DNA from: an uncultured Bacteriovoracaceae bacterium
Lineage (GTDB): Bacteria; Bdellovibrionota; Bacteriovoracia; Bacteriovoracales; Bacteriovoracaceae
Reading direction: 5' to 3'
Length of the DNA stretch: 63,386 bases
Assembly (NCBI GenBank): GCA_938034385.1
Contig: CALHLC010000006.1
Location: 1 to 63,386, forward strand
The notes below the pieces were generated by a model that was not told the origin of the DNA, ran no database searches, and worked only from the letters and a program-made list of their open reading frames with translations. The position numbers and the translations under genes were made by a program. Numbering within the stretch: position 1 is the first letter of the stretch; each line of letters begins with the position of its first letter. This document shows, in pieces, positions 35,338 through 43,718 of this stretch.

Positions 35338-35731
35338 AGTAGAAAATCCATTTCACCCAGCGAGGCTAAAACCTAAAAGAAAAGGTAAAAAGCCTCCTAA
35401 ACTTCTAGCTGTAGTACATCAAAGCGGATGTACGGGTTGTGAAATTTGTATTGCTGGTTGTCCTGTTGATTCCATTGAACTCGTTGCCGGGCCAGATCCT
35501 AGAAACCCTACCTTTCAACAAACTGTTGAGATTGATTTAATGAGATGCATTGGTTGTCAAAACTGCTCTCAAGATTGTCCTTGGGAAACTATAACTATGT
35601 ATCAACACGATGATGCATTTGTAGCTTGGGGTAATGAAACTCTTGATAGTGAACTTTATATTGAAATGGACAAACTTCAAAAAATTGATCCATCTTTATT
35701 TGAGAAAAAAGAAGAAGAGCCAGTAGAGTAA
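35324..35731 (+). CDS. dicluster 4Fe-4S ferredoxin-like protein
   Basis: A 135-residue electron carrier with two CxxCxxCxxxC sets: C36, C39, C42, C46 and C75, C78, C81, C85 (the last Cys of each set followed by Pro), typical of 2[4Fe-4S] ferredoxins or electron-transfer subunits. A basic N-terminal extension (about 1-28) and acidic C-terminus are unusual. Cytoplasmic, as no signal peptide is present. Divergent from icmF with overlapping promoters. The redox partner is unknown. Confidence 0.9.
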   Translation: MSKVKVENPFHPARLKPKRKGKKPPKLLAVVHQSGCTGCEICIAGCPVDSIELVAGPDPRNPTFQQTVEIDLMRCIGCQNCSQDCPWETITMYQHDDAFVAWGNETLDSELYIEMDKLQKIDPSLFEKKEEEPVE

Positions 35732-35758
35732 AGCAGAAAGAATTTTCATCTTCCTGCT
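35732..35758. terminator. possible bidirectional hairpin
   Basis: AGCAG/CTGCT and AAGA/TCTT stems with one mismatch and a seven-base loop lie between the converging ferredoxin and outer-membrane protein genes. There is no good T run on either side. Confidence 0.35.
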
Positions 35759-35774
35759 CAAAGTTATTTAATTC

Positions 35775-36713
35775 TTATAAATTCTTAGGGAGCTTTTGTT
35801 TTTTCTTCCCACCAAATCTATACTTCACACCTATTTGGTAATAAGCAGCTGAATTTTTTGATCCAGGAATTACACCTGTTTGATCTTTAACTGAAAAAGA
35901 TCTTTTTGCAGCTTTTGCAAATATTGTAGCTCGACTACTAATTTGCATGCTTAAACTTACAAACATTTCTTTAAAACGATGAAACTCATCAAAATCAAGA
36001 GAATACTTATCATCACAAGCTACGTAAAATTCATCATAGTATTCATCGTAATATTCACTACATTCAGTATGAGAATAAATCCATTCACCATTGCCTAAGG
36101 CCGTGTGACCATTCATTCCAATTGTTGCTGTTAATAATTTATCTTTGAATACTTTTGCTTTTAACCCTGCCTCAATATTGTAACTTAGAGCACTATTTAT
36201 TCCTCTACCCGACATACCTTGACCATCGCTAATTCTTGTTGCCTTTTGAAAAATCCCACCAAAAGATAAAGCCGCCTTAGCAAATAGTTTTATATTTCCA
36301 GTTCCATCTAAGCTTGTTTCTCCACCAGCTCTTATTCCAACAATATTTAAAGTATGAGTTCCACCCTCATTAATATCTATATTTTTAGAATACTTATAAT
36401 CTAAAAAACTAAACCCAGCATATGATTTTGAACTTCCAACATTATCATGAATTATATCTCCTTTAATAAGAGAGACTTCTAACTTAACCGAAGTAAGTTC
36501 ACCCGAATTTAAAGCTCCTTCTCCTTTAAAAGTCAGTATGTAATATTTTTCAAAATATGACCCTGACCCTTTATGTAGATAACCACTACTTTTAACTAAA
36601 ACATCTACTGAATCACCAACCTTTTGAAGACCTAAGCCAACATCCACTCTAGGTGTATATTGTGCAAACACAGATGTAGATAAAATAACAAATAGACTCA
36701 ATATAAATTTCAT
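35775..36713 (-). CDS. outer-membrane beta-barrel-like protein (paralogue A)
   Basis: A 312-residue exported protein (MKFILSLFVILSTSVFA signal) dominated by alternating strands with aromatic ends, typical of outer-membrane barrels. It is a paralogue of the product at 38477: both mature forms begin QYTP.VD, continue GLGL.KVGD.VDVL and end with a strand followed by GKKK and a lysine-rich tail. An acidic tyrosine-rich loop (CSEYYDEYYDEFYVACDD) is probably external. AAAGGGGAGAAA before ATG 36713 is a very strong ribosome-binding site, suggesting high expression. Function unknown. Confidence 0.82.
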   Translation of the reverse strand: MKFILSLFVILSTSVFAQYTPRVDVGLGLQKVGDSVDVLVKSSGYLHKGSGSYFEKYYILTFKGEGALNSGELTSVKLEVSLIKGDIIHDNVGSSKSYAGFSFLDYKYSKNIDINEGGTHTLNIVGIRAGGETSLDGTGNIKLFAKAALSFGGIFQKATRISDGQGMSGRGINSALSYNIEAGLKAKVFKDKLLTATIGMNGHTALGNGEWIYSHTECSEYYDEYYDEFYVACDDKYSLDFDEFHRFKEMFVSLSMQISSRATIFAKAAKRSFSVKDQTGVIPGSKNSAAYYQIGVKYRFGGKKKQKLPKNL

Positions 36714-36848
36714 TTTTCTCCCCTTTGATAAAACCAATAAATTTTCCTGAATCTAGTAAATATATAAAGACGTGTCAGTGGCAAAGTGGCACTTTTACAT
36801 ATTTTCACTATTTTAATTAAACTTGTGCGTTGCAGCCAGAGGCTATTT

Positions 36849-36879
36849 AGTGTAGAGTTCTGAATAATCAAGCTACACT
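36849..36879 (+). promoter_or_regulatory. inverted repeat abutting a start codon
   Basis: AGTGTAG (36849-36855) and CTACACT (36873-36879) can pair across 17 bases, ending right before the ATG at 36880. No ribosome-binding site is visible, so the hairpin could control initiation. Could also be an operator. Confidence 0.35.
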
Positions 36880-38430
36880 ATGAAAAAAATTCTTCTTATT
36901 CTAATTTTCGATATTTTTATTATTTATTTATATGCAATTTTGTCAAAGTATTGGACCCATTATGGAGGAGTATCCAGCTACCTCTATAAAGTAGAAATAC
37001 CTCTAATACTAATAGGACTGAATGTACTTAGGCCTTGGCATAAAAAATTAAATATCTATTACTTCCTTCCTCATTTTTTCTTTATTTTTGCATATGCTGT
37101 ATATGATTTTTATCAACATATACTAAAAAGGATTCCCATTTATTCTGACTTACAAGAAGTTGATGCTCTCTATTCAGTCGATCCTAAATCCGTAATTATA
37201 GGCTCAATACTTCTAATTATTATCTCTTTAATTCTCACTTTTTTATTTTTTAAATCTATCTCAAGTAAAATGAACTTATTTTTTAAAATGGGAATTTGTT
37301 TTTTGGTTTTAACTTTTTTTAAAAGTACCCTTTTTGAATCTCATGTTCTAAAAAATGCATATAAAAGCAGATGGGATACAAATGGAAGAATACGCAAGAA
37401 CGGTAGGCTCACTTCTATATTTCAACATCATTTTGAAATGAATAAAAACAAAAAGATTTTATTAAAATCCGAGAAAGCTAATTTATTAAACCTCTCTTTT
37501 ATTCCAGAGCAACCAACTAATTTATATCTAATAGTAATGGAGAGCTATATTGATCCTAGAAAAATTGATTTACCTGCTGAGATCATAAAAAAAATTAATT
37601 TTTCTGTAGATAGTATTAGCTTTAATACCTATACTTCTCCTGCATACGGAGGAGCAACTGTAAAAACTGAGTTTGAATTATTAACCGGACATCCATCTCT
37701 TGGGCTAATAAATACTTTAGAGTTTAATGTTATGAAAGGAGCTCAAATTAGTAGTTGGGTTACAGAGTTGAAAAAAAATGGTTATAAATTAAGACTCATT
37801 CACGGAGCACACTCTGGATTTTATAATGGCTTAAAAGCCTATCAGTCTATGGGCTTTTCATTAGAAGATCATGAATATTTATGGGAATGGGAAAAATATG
37901 ACTATAGGAAAAGGTCAAAAAGAAAACAGGTTTATGATGGAGACCTCTTTGATGAATCACTTATATTAATCAGAGACGACCTTAAAAATAAAAAACCTTT
38001 TCTTACCTATATAAAAGGTATGTACGGTCATATCCCGCTTGAAAGAGACTTAAAAAAGAGACCTAATATAGTAAATTATCCTAAAGTTAAAAGACTCGAA
38101 ATTATCATAAATCAATTTATTTACCGAACTAAAGAACTCAAAAATTTTATAAGGAGAATAAATAAAATTGATCCCAACTCATTTATTTTAGTTGTTTCTG
38201 ACCACCTACCATCTTTACATAGTTTAGGAGGACATAAATACAAAGAAAATATTTATACAAATATTTATATATCCTATTATAAAACGAAAGAAGTAGACTT
38301 AGAACTTGAAAAACTCTATACCCTACCAATTAAACTTAAAAAATTAATCAATGGAAAGAGCTCTCCGCAAGCTTCTGAAGAAAAAATTAAAGAATCTTAT
38401 ATGAAATTATTGTGGGAAAGTATTCAGTAA
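36880..38430 (+). CDS. LTA synthase/phosphoglycerol transferase-like membrane enzyme
   Basis: A 516-residue inner-membrane protein: about five transmembrane helices in residues 1-155, then a periplasmic alkaline-phosphatase-superfamily domain. The nucleophile is probably T261 in AYGGATVKTEFELLTG, the position of the catalytic Thr in lipoteichoic acid synthases; VMESYIDP supplies a metal-binding Glu and VVSDHLP (D441, H442) the other metal ligands. Such enzymes transfer phosphoglycerol or phosphoethanolamine to envelope glycans. The acceptor is unknown. It sits between the two paralogous outer-membrane protein genes. Confidence 0.88.
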   Translation: MKKILLILIFDIFIIYLYAILSKYWTHYGGVSSYLYKVEIPLILIGLNVLRPWHKKLNIYYFLPHFFFIFAYAVYDFYQHILKRIPIYSDLQEVDALYSVDPKSVIIGSILLIIISLILTFLFFKSISSKMNLFFKMGICFLVLTFFKSTLFESHVLKNAYKSRWDTNGRIRKNGRLTSIFQHHFEMNKNKKILLKSEKANLLNLSFIPEQPTNLYLIVMESYIDPRKIDLPAEIIKKINFSVDSISFNTYTSPAYGGATVKTEFELLTGHPSLGLINTLEFNVMKGAQISSWVTELKKNGYKLRLIHGAHSGFYNGLKAYQSMGFSLEDHEYLWEWEKYDYRKRSKRKQVYDGDLFDESLILIRDDLKNKKPFLTYIKGMYGHIPLERDLKKRPNIVNYPKVKRLEIIINQFIYRTKELKNFIRRINKIDPNSFILVVSDHLPSLHSLGGHKYKENIYTNIYISYYKTKEVDLELEKLYTLPIKLKKLINGKSSPQASEEKIKESYMKLLWESIQ

Positions 38431-38440
38431 TAATTAGAAG

Positions 38441-38468
38441 AAGTGTCAGGTAAGAGTACCTGACACTT
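38441..38468. terminator. bidirectional rho-independent terminator
   Basis: A perfect 12-bp stem (AAGTGTCAGGTA/TACCTGACACTT) with loop AGAG, flanked by T-rich sequence, lies between converging genes ending at 38430 and 38477. Confidence 0.8.
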
Positions 38469-38476
38469 TTAACGAC

Positions 38477-39472
38477 TTAATACAAATCTTTAACTTTTTT
38501 CTTTTTCTTCTTTTTTCCAAATTTGTGAATAACTCCTACCTCAACATGAGTTCTACTCGTTTTAGCGGAACTACTTTCTACTCCTTGATACTCATAAGTT
38601 CTCTTTGCATATTTAGCATATATGCTTGTAGAGCTATTTTCATTTTCAAATAAATTTACAACCACTTTCAAGAACCTTTCTTGGTAACTCCAAAACTGTT
38701 TATAATCTACACCATAAACATCTGTGCAATAATAACCTGGAGGGAAGTACTGGCCATTTTGAAATTGATTATTGTTAAAATTATTAAAATTAGAATTACT
38801 TCCGTTATTATAAAAACATTGCTCATGTGAGAAATAAGATTCACCAAGAGTTTGCATCCTCTGACCATTAACTCCTACAGAAATTTTATATTTCTTTTCT
38901 ATCTCTACCCCAAGTTCAACATTATAACTTCTTGAACCATTTAAACCTAAATCTTCAGTGTTCTGGTTAATATCTAGGTTTCCTAAACTATCTTCAGCTC
39001 CAAAAAGAACTCCTAAAAAAGAACTTGCCGCATGAGCAAATAGTCTCACGTTTCTTTTAGAGCCAACTTCTACACTTGCACTATAATTCACTCCAAGAAC
39101 ATTAAGCTGATACATCTGATCAATATCAATATTGATATCTCTTTTATAATCTACATTTAAAAGACTAACTCCAAATTCGGACTTAAATCTATCTGCTGAA
39201 ATATCTATCCCATAATTAGCCAAAGAAGCATTAACTGAAAGATAAGGTAGTGAATTTCCATCGGTAGAACCCTCTACTTCAAAAGTTATTATATAGATTC
39301 TTGAAGTGTCATAATTAACAGATCTATTGAACGCATTAGATTTTACACGAAATAAGACATCAACCTTGTCTCCAACTTTTCTTAAACCTAACCCTAATTC
39401 TTTAGTATCAACATTTGGCGTGTATTGAGCAAAAAGACCAATCGACATAACCATCATTAACAAAAATTTCAT
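38477..39472 (-). CDS. outer-membrane beta-barrel-like protein (paralogue B)
   Basis: A 331-residue exported protein (MKFLLMMVMSIGLFA signal), paralogue of the product at 35775: same mature start (QYTPNVD), GLGLRKVGDKVDVLF motif, strand pattern and lysine-rich end (GKKKKKKKVKDLY). The predicted external loop is asparagine-rich (NNGSNSNFNNFNNNQFQNG) with two cysteines, in place of the acidic tyrosine loop of paralogue A. The leader AAGGGGAGAAAAATG is nearly identical to that of paralogue A. Function unknown. Confidence 0.82.
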   Translation of the reverse strand: MKFLLMMVMSIGLFAQYTPNVDTKELGLGLRKVGDKVDVLFRVKSNAFNRSVNYDTSRIYIITFEVEGSTDGNSLPYLSVNASLANYGIDISADRFKSEFGVSLLNVDYKRDINIDIDQMYQLNVLGVNYSASVEVGSKRNVRLFAHAASSFLGVLFGAEDSLGNLDINQNTEDLGLNGSRSYNVELGVEIEKKYKISVGVNGQRMQTLGESYFSHEQCFYNNGSNSNFNNFNNNQFQNGQYFPPGYYCTDVYGVDYKQFWSYQERFLKVVVNLFENENSSTSIYAKYAKRTYEYQGVESSSAKTSRTHVEVGVIHKFGKKKKKKKVKDLY

Positions 39473-39485
39473 TTTTCTCCCCTTA

Positions 39486-39512
39486 AAATAAAAAGGCCCT
39501 CAAATGGGGCCT
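39486..39512 (-). terminator. rho-independent terminator of the subtilase gene
   Basis: On the minus strand AGGCCC and GGGCCT pair around a seven-base loop (39494-39512), followed by TTTTTATTTT. It separates the subtilase gene from the outer-membrane protein gene downstream. Confidence 0.8.
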
Positions 39513-39535
39513 CTTTAAGATGTATATTTTTTAAA

Positions 39536-40975
39536 TTAATCTAACAGCATTTTTAAGATTCTTAAAGACTCATGAACATCTACAATTCCACCTTCTTTAG
39601 ATAAAGAAGAAAACTTTGCAGGAGTTGGCTTTATAACAGAGGCATTTGGATATTTCCTTGTCGACTCTCCAAGAACTGCTTTTACTTCACTTGGCTTTAA
39701 CTTAGGGTAATGACCTAGAATTAAAGCTGCACAACCAGCGACAACAGGAGAAGCCATAGATGTTCCACTAAAAGCATCATATCCATTATCTGGCGTTGTT
39801 GAATTAATCCCATAACCAGGTGCGAATAAATCAACATATTTCTTACTATAGTTTGAGAAATAGGCTGCTAGACCTTTTTGTGGAGAAAACCCATCTTTAA
39901 ACTTAGTAGAAATGGTACTTGCACCAACTTCAATCCAATTAGATGCTAAATATTTCGATCCAATATATTTATTTGGAAAGTTATTATTTAAAGTATTCTC
40001 TTTAGAACTATTCCCTGCTGCATGAACTAATAAAACACCTTTTTTTCTAGCGTATTTTACCGCAACATTTACAATTTTCTTTTTAGGTGAGAAAGATTTT
40101 CCAAAGCTCATATTAATTACTTTGGCACCATTGTCTACTGCATAAATAATTGAGTTTGCAACATCCTCATCATACTCATCACCATCTGGAACTGCTCTCA
40201 AAGCCATAATTTTAACATTTGTAGCAACTCCGTTGACTCCAAAATTATTCTTCCTATTTGCAGCAATAATTCCTGCAACGTGTGTTCCATGACTTGAATC
40301 AGGACCAATAACATCATTATTTCCATAATTACTAGTAAGGTGATGATCTTTTTCTTTATTAATAAGCTTTCTTACAGGGCTCATAAATTCTGTATCACAA
40401 TACCAAGCAGTTCTAGAGCATCCTCTCTCTGCAGCCATATAAGTAACAAGTTTCTTTTTGTATTTTTTCTCAGCTGTAGTTAAGTTTCTACTTAATTTAT
40501 TAAGTCTTCCAATTTCTCTAGCTACTTCTAACGGCTCTTCGTTTGCTTGATACTCGGCTGGACCTTTTTTAAAAGTTCCATCTCTTAATACCTTACCCAT
40601 CCCTCTTTTACTTCCAAGGAAGTTCCAACCATAAAAATCATCTATATAACCATTTTTATCATCATCTATTCCGTTGTTTGGGATTTCTTTTTTATTCATC
40701 CAGATCTTTCCTTTAAGATCTTCATGATTTATGTCAACTCCTGAATCAATAACAGCCACAATAATTTCATTTTTAGCTGGACCGAAATCTTTATATGCTA
40801 AGTCTACAGAAACACCTTCTGAACTACCTTGACCGTTTGGAGCTAGGTTAAACCAATCTTCTCCATTTTGTGCGTTAACAATTGTACCCTTGGCATTCTT
40901 GTGAACAATGCTAGGCTCTCCTAAAGTTTTTCCAACTATGATTAGTGGAAAAATAAATACTAAAATTTTCAACAT
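39536..40975 (-). CDS. secreted subtilisin-like serine protease (S8)
   Basis: A 479-residue exported protease. The signal peptide is about 1-19; the triad is D77 (VAVIDSGVDINH), H229 (SSHGTHVAG) and S406 (GTSMASPV), with the oxyanion Asn in HAAGNSS. There is no classic I9 propeptide: only about 50 residues precede the domain. Between Asp and His the gap is about 150 residues, far longer than in subtilisin, and includes a charged helical stretch and a cysteine pair (GCSRTAWYC). GAGGAG lies seven bases before the ATG. Likely extracellular or periplasmic. Confidence 0.93.
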   Translation of the reverse strand: MLKILVFIFPLIIVGKTLGEPSIVHKNAKGTIVNAQNGEDWFNLAPNGQGSSEGVSVDLAYKDFGPAKNEIIVAVIDSGVDINHEDLKGKIWMNKKEIPNNGIDDDKNGYIDDFYGWNFLGSKRGMGKVLRDGTFKKGPAEYQANEEPLEVAREIGRLNKLSRNLTTAEKKYKKKLVTYMAAERGCSRTAWYCDTEFMSPVRKLINKEKDHHLTSNYGNNDVIGPDSSHGTHVAGIIAANRKNNFGVNGVATNVKIMALRAVPDGDEYDEDVANSIIYAVDNGAKVINMSFGKSFSPKKKIVNVAVKYARKKGVLLVHAAGNSSKENTLNNNFPNKYIGSKYLASNWIEVGASTISTKFKDGFSPQKGLAAYFSNYSKKYVDLFAPGYGINSTTPDNGYDAFSGTSMASPVVAGCAALILGHYPKLKPSEVKAVLGESTRKYPNASVIKPTPAKFSSLSKEGGIVDVHESLRILKMLLD

Positions 40976-41050
40976 AAGATACTCCTCTTTGCGAATAATT
41001 GACCGAAGTTAGCACTTTAGAACATAAATCAAAATCCATGTAAGAAAAAT

Positions 41051-41713
41051 TTAGGACTTTTTAAAATTGAGAAAAGTTTTCTTTGAAATTATGGACATAA
41101 ACAAAATAATAGCAACTGAAATCCATTGTGATGTACTAAAACTTAAATAGATACCTCTATGAATATCTCCTCTAAAAAATTCTAGGAAAAACCTTAACGC
41201 AGCATACAAGAAAAGGTAGCTATGCACCTCATCAAGAAACTTCTGTTTTTTCTTATGAAAATAGAAAAAAAGCATAAGTAGACTTGCTGATTCAACCAAT
41301 TGGACTGGAACGACCCAATCTCCAAGTTTTATTCCGAAACAACAACCTGTTAAATAACATCCGATCCTGCCAATACAATGGCCTAGGCAAATAGCTGGAA
41401 TTAAACCATTTGAATAAAAATTATTCGAATATTTTTTAAAAAGATAAGTCGATAGCATTCCTCCTAATAAACCACCATAAAAAACATATCCTCCACCATT
41501 AATAAAACTCATATAATGAAAAATAGCATAAGCATAACTCGGCAAACTAATGATGAAGAAAGCTTTTGCACAAATTAAAGACAAAGCAAGTGTGCCTATA
41601 GAATAAATAAGTTTTTCTTTTAGATGATCTTTAGAACTTAACAAATAATAGCTTAAGCCAACTCCGCATCCTATTCCAAAGAAAAGAGGATAAATACTCA
41701 CATCTAAATTCAT
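41051..41713 (-). CDS. lgt: Lgt-family prolipoprotein diacylglyceryl transferase
   Basis: Inner-membrane enzyme that attaches diacylglycerol to the lipobox cysteine. The 220 residues show about seven membrane helices, the signature region GHCIGRIGCYLTGCCFG and RFFLEFFRGD. It is shorter than classical Lgt (260-290 residues) and unusually cysteine-rich in the signature loop, so a divergent Lgt-like role is possible. The start is ATG 41713, overlapping the lspA stop as ATGA; the longer frame runs into lspA. Confidence 0.85.
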   Translation of the reverse strand: MNLDVSIYPLFFGIGCGVGLSYYLLSSKDHLKEKLIYSIGTLALSLICAKAFFIISLPSYAYAIFHYMSFINGGGYVFYGGLLGGMLSTYLFKKYSNNFYSNGLIPAICLGHCIGRIGCYLTGCCFGIKLGDWVVPVQLVESASLLMLFFYFHKKKQKFLDEVHSYLFLYAALRFFLEFFRGDIHRGIYLSFSTSQWISVAIILFMSIISKKTFLNFKKS

Positions 41714-42216
41714 CTTTTTTCTTTTAGCTCTTTCTTCTTTATAAAAAACTCGTCGTAAATTAATAATCCCATTCCTATACAAATACAGGCATCTGCAATA
41801 TTAAAGACGGCCCACCTATAAGTGGTCTCATGATAGATTATAAAAAAATCAAACATATCAATCACATAACCAAGTAAAAATCTATCCATTAAATTTCCTA
41901 TTGCTCCGGCAATAATTAAAGTAAGTCCCCATGACTGAATAATAGACCCTTTTATTGTTTTTAGAAATAGATAGATAACACCCAATGCAATGACACTCGA
42001 TAAAAATAAAAAGACAAATTTCCTTAGCGCTTCAGACCAACTCTGCCCTATTCCCCAAAAAGCTCCAGTGTTTTGGACATAGGTAATATGAAAAAAGTTT
42101 TCAATAACAGGAGTTGATTCACCTAGTTGATAATAACTCTCTACAGCACCTTTGCTTAGCTGATCAGCAATAATTAAAAAAACGATGACAACGACAAGCC
42201 ACCACAACCTTTTCAC
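41710..42216 (-). CDS. lspA: lipoprotein signal peptidase LspA
   Basis: Aspartic protease of the inner membrane that removes signal peptides from lipidated prolipoproteins. The 168 residues show four membrane helices, NTGAFWG, IGNLMDRF, and the catalytic aspartates in YVIDMFDF (D120) and FNIADACI (D142). The start is GTG at 42216, three bases after the response regulator gene. Coupled to lgt downstream. Confidence 0.96.
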   Translation of the reverse strand: MKRLWWLVVVIVFLIIADQLSKGAVESYYQLGESTPVIENFFHITYVQNTGAFWGIGQSWSEALRKFVFLFLSSVIALGVIYLFLKTIKGSIIQSWGLTLIIAGAIGNLMDRFLLGYVIDMFDFFIIYHETTYRWAVFNIADACICIGMGLLIYDEFFIKKKELKEKR

Positions 42217-42219
42217 TTT

Positions 42220-43707
42220 TTAATAATACTCTTTTGGATTTAAACCATACTTATCAATTTTTCTAAGTAATGTTTTCTTTGGAATATTTGCATGTAATGC
42301 TGTTTGATTAATTTTACCTTTATGAAGTTTTAAGGCCTTAGTGATAAATTCTTTTTCAAATGACTCTTTTGAATTTTGGAAATCAAGTTTTACAGAGTCT
42401 CCTTCACCTTTTGTCGCAAATTTAAAGGTATATTGGTCAAGATCATCTTTTTTCATATCATCGATAACAGAATTTCTAATTCCCTCAATATCAATAACGT
42501 CTGATCTTTCATCTTCTGAAGCATTTTTTCTGTTTTCAAATAATTGATGAGGTAGTGAGCCAGGAGTTATTTCATCACTTGATTCCATAATAAAGCAATG
42601 CTCGACTACATTCCTTAACTCTCTAATATTTCCAGGCCAAGTATAACCTTTTAATACTTCTAAACTCTCTTGGTTAAAGCCTTTAATATTTAACCCGTGA
42701 ACAGAATTAAAATATTTAATATAGTACTCTACCAAGTGAGGGATATCAGAAGTTCTTTCGCGAAGGGCCGGTAAAAAGACAGGCAAAACATTTAACCTAT
42801 AAAATAAGTCTTCTCGAAAAGTTCCTTCACCAATCATCTTCTCAAAAGGCTTATGACTAGCTGCTATAACTCTCACATCTACCTTTACTTCTCTATTAGA
42901 TCCAATGGGAGTAAATGTTTGTTCTTGTAATACTCTTAATAATTTTACCTGCATCGCTGCAGAAATATCGCCAATCTCATCTAAAAATAAAGTTCCACCA
43001 TTGGCATATTGAAACTTTCCTATCTTTCTAGCATCAGCACCGGTAAAGGCACCTTTTTCGTGACCAAAAAGTTCTGATTCAATTAGAGTTTCAGGAATAG
43101 AACCACAATTGATAGTTACTAGTTTTTCATCTTTTCTAGGGCCATTATAGTGAATTGCCCTAGCAACTAATTCCTTACCTGTCCCAGATTCCCCTCTAAT
43201 TAAAACAGGTGTTGCAACCTTTGCAAGTTTAGAAATGATATTAAATACTTTTTTCATTTCATTAGATTCACCAACAAACTTACCTTCTGTTGTTTCACCA
43301 TCTATTGAAATTTTAGGAGCAGAAAAGGCCGTCGTTTCCACTAAAGACCTTGCTTTTAAAGCTCTCTTAATTAATGCAACTAAATTTTCTGAAGTAATAG
43401 GTTTTTCTAAGTAATTATAGGCTCCCTCTTTTACTGATTTAACTGCATCTGTAACATTTGAGTAAGCAGTCATGATCAAGACAATTAAGCTTGGATCATG
43501 CTTTTTCATTTCAACTAATGCTTCCATACCACTCATGTTGGGCATATTCACATCCATAACCACTAGATCAAATTTCGCACCATAAACCTTAGCAACAGCT
43601 TCTTTACCATCATCTGCAACCTCTACCGAGAAATGATGGTACTCAAGAGCATCTCTTACTGATTGTTGTAAAACTTTATCATCATCGACGACTAAAACTT
43701 TATGCAT
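42220..43707 (-). CDS. NtrC-family sigma54-dependent response regulator
   Basis: A 495-residue transcription activator: receiver domain (1-120, phosphoacceptor D52 in VVMDVNMPN), AAA+ domain with Walker A GESGTGKE, the sigma54-contact GAFTGAD loop and Walker B FLDEIGD, and a C-terminal Fis-type helix-turn-helix (KINQTALHANIPKKTLLRKI). An inserted stretch of about 75 residues with acidic character separates AAA+ from the DNA-binding domain. It lies 11 bases after its likely kinase gene and three bases before lspA. Confidence 0.94.
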   Translation of the reverse strand: MHKVLVVDDDKVLQQSVRDALEYHHFSVEVADDGKEAVAKVYGAKFDLVVMDVNMPNMSGMEALVEMKKHDPSLIVLIMTAYSNVTDAVKSVKEGAYNYLEKPITSENLVALIKRALKARSLVETTAFSAPKISIDGETTEGKFVGESNEMKKVFNIISKLAKVATPVLIRGESGTGKELVARAIHYNGPRKDEKLVTINCGSIPETLIESELFGHEKGAFTGADARKIGKFQYANGGTLFLDEIGDISAAMQVKLLRVLQEQTFTPIGSNREVKVDVRVIAASHKPFEKMIGEGTFREDLFYRLNVLPVFLPALRERTSDIPHLVEYYIKYFNSVHGLNIKGFNQESLEVLKGYTWPGNIRELRNVVEHCFIMESSDEITPGSLPHQLFENRKNASEDERSDVIDIEGIRNSVIDDMKKDDLDQYTFKFATKGEGDSVKLDFQNSKESFEKEFITKALKLHKGKINQTALHANIPKKTLLRKIDKYGLNPKEYY

Positions 43708-43718
43708 GACTCTTTCTC

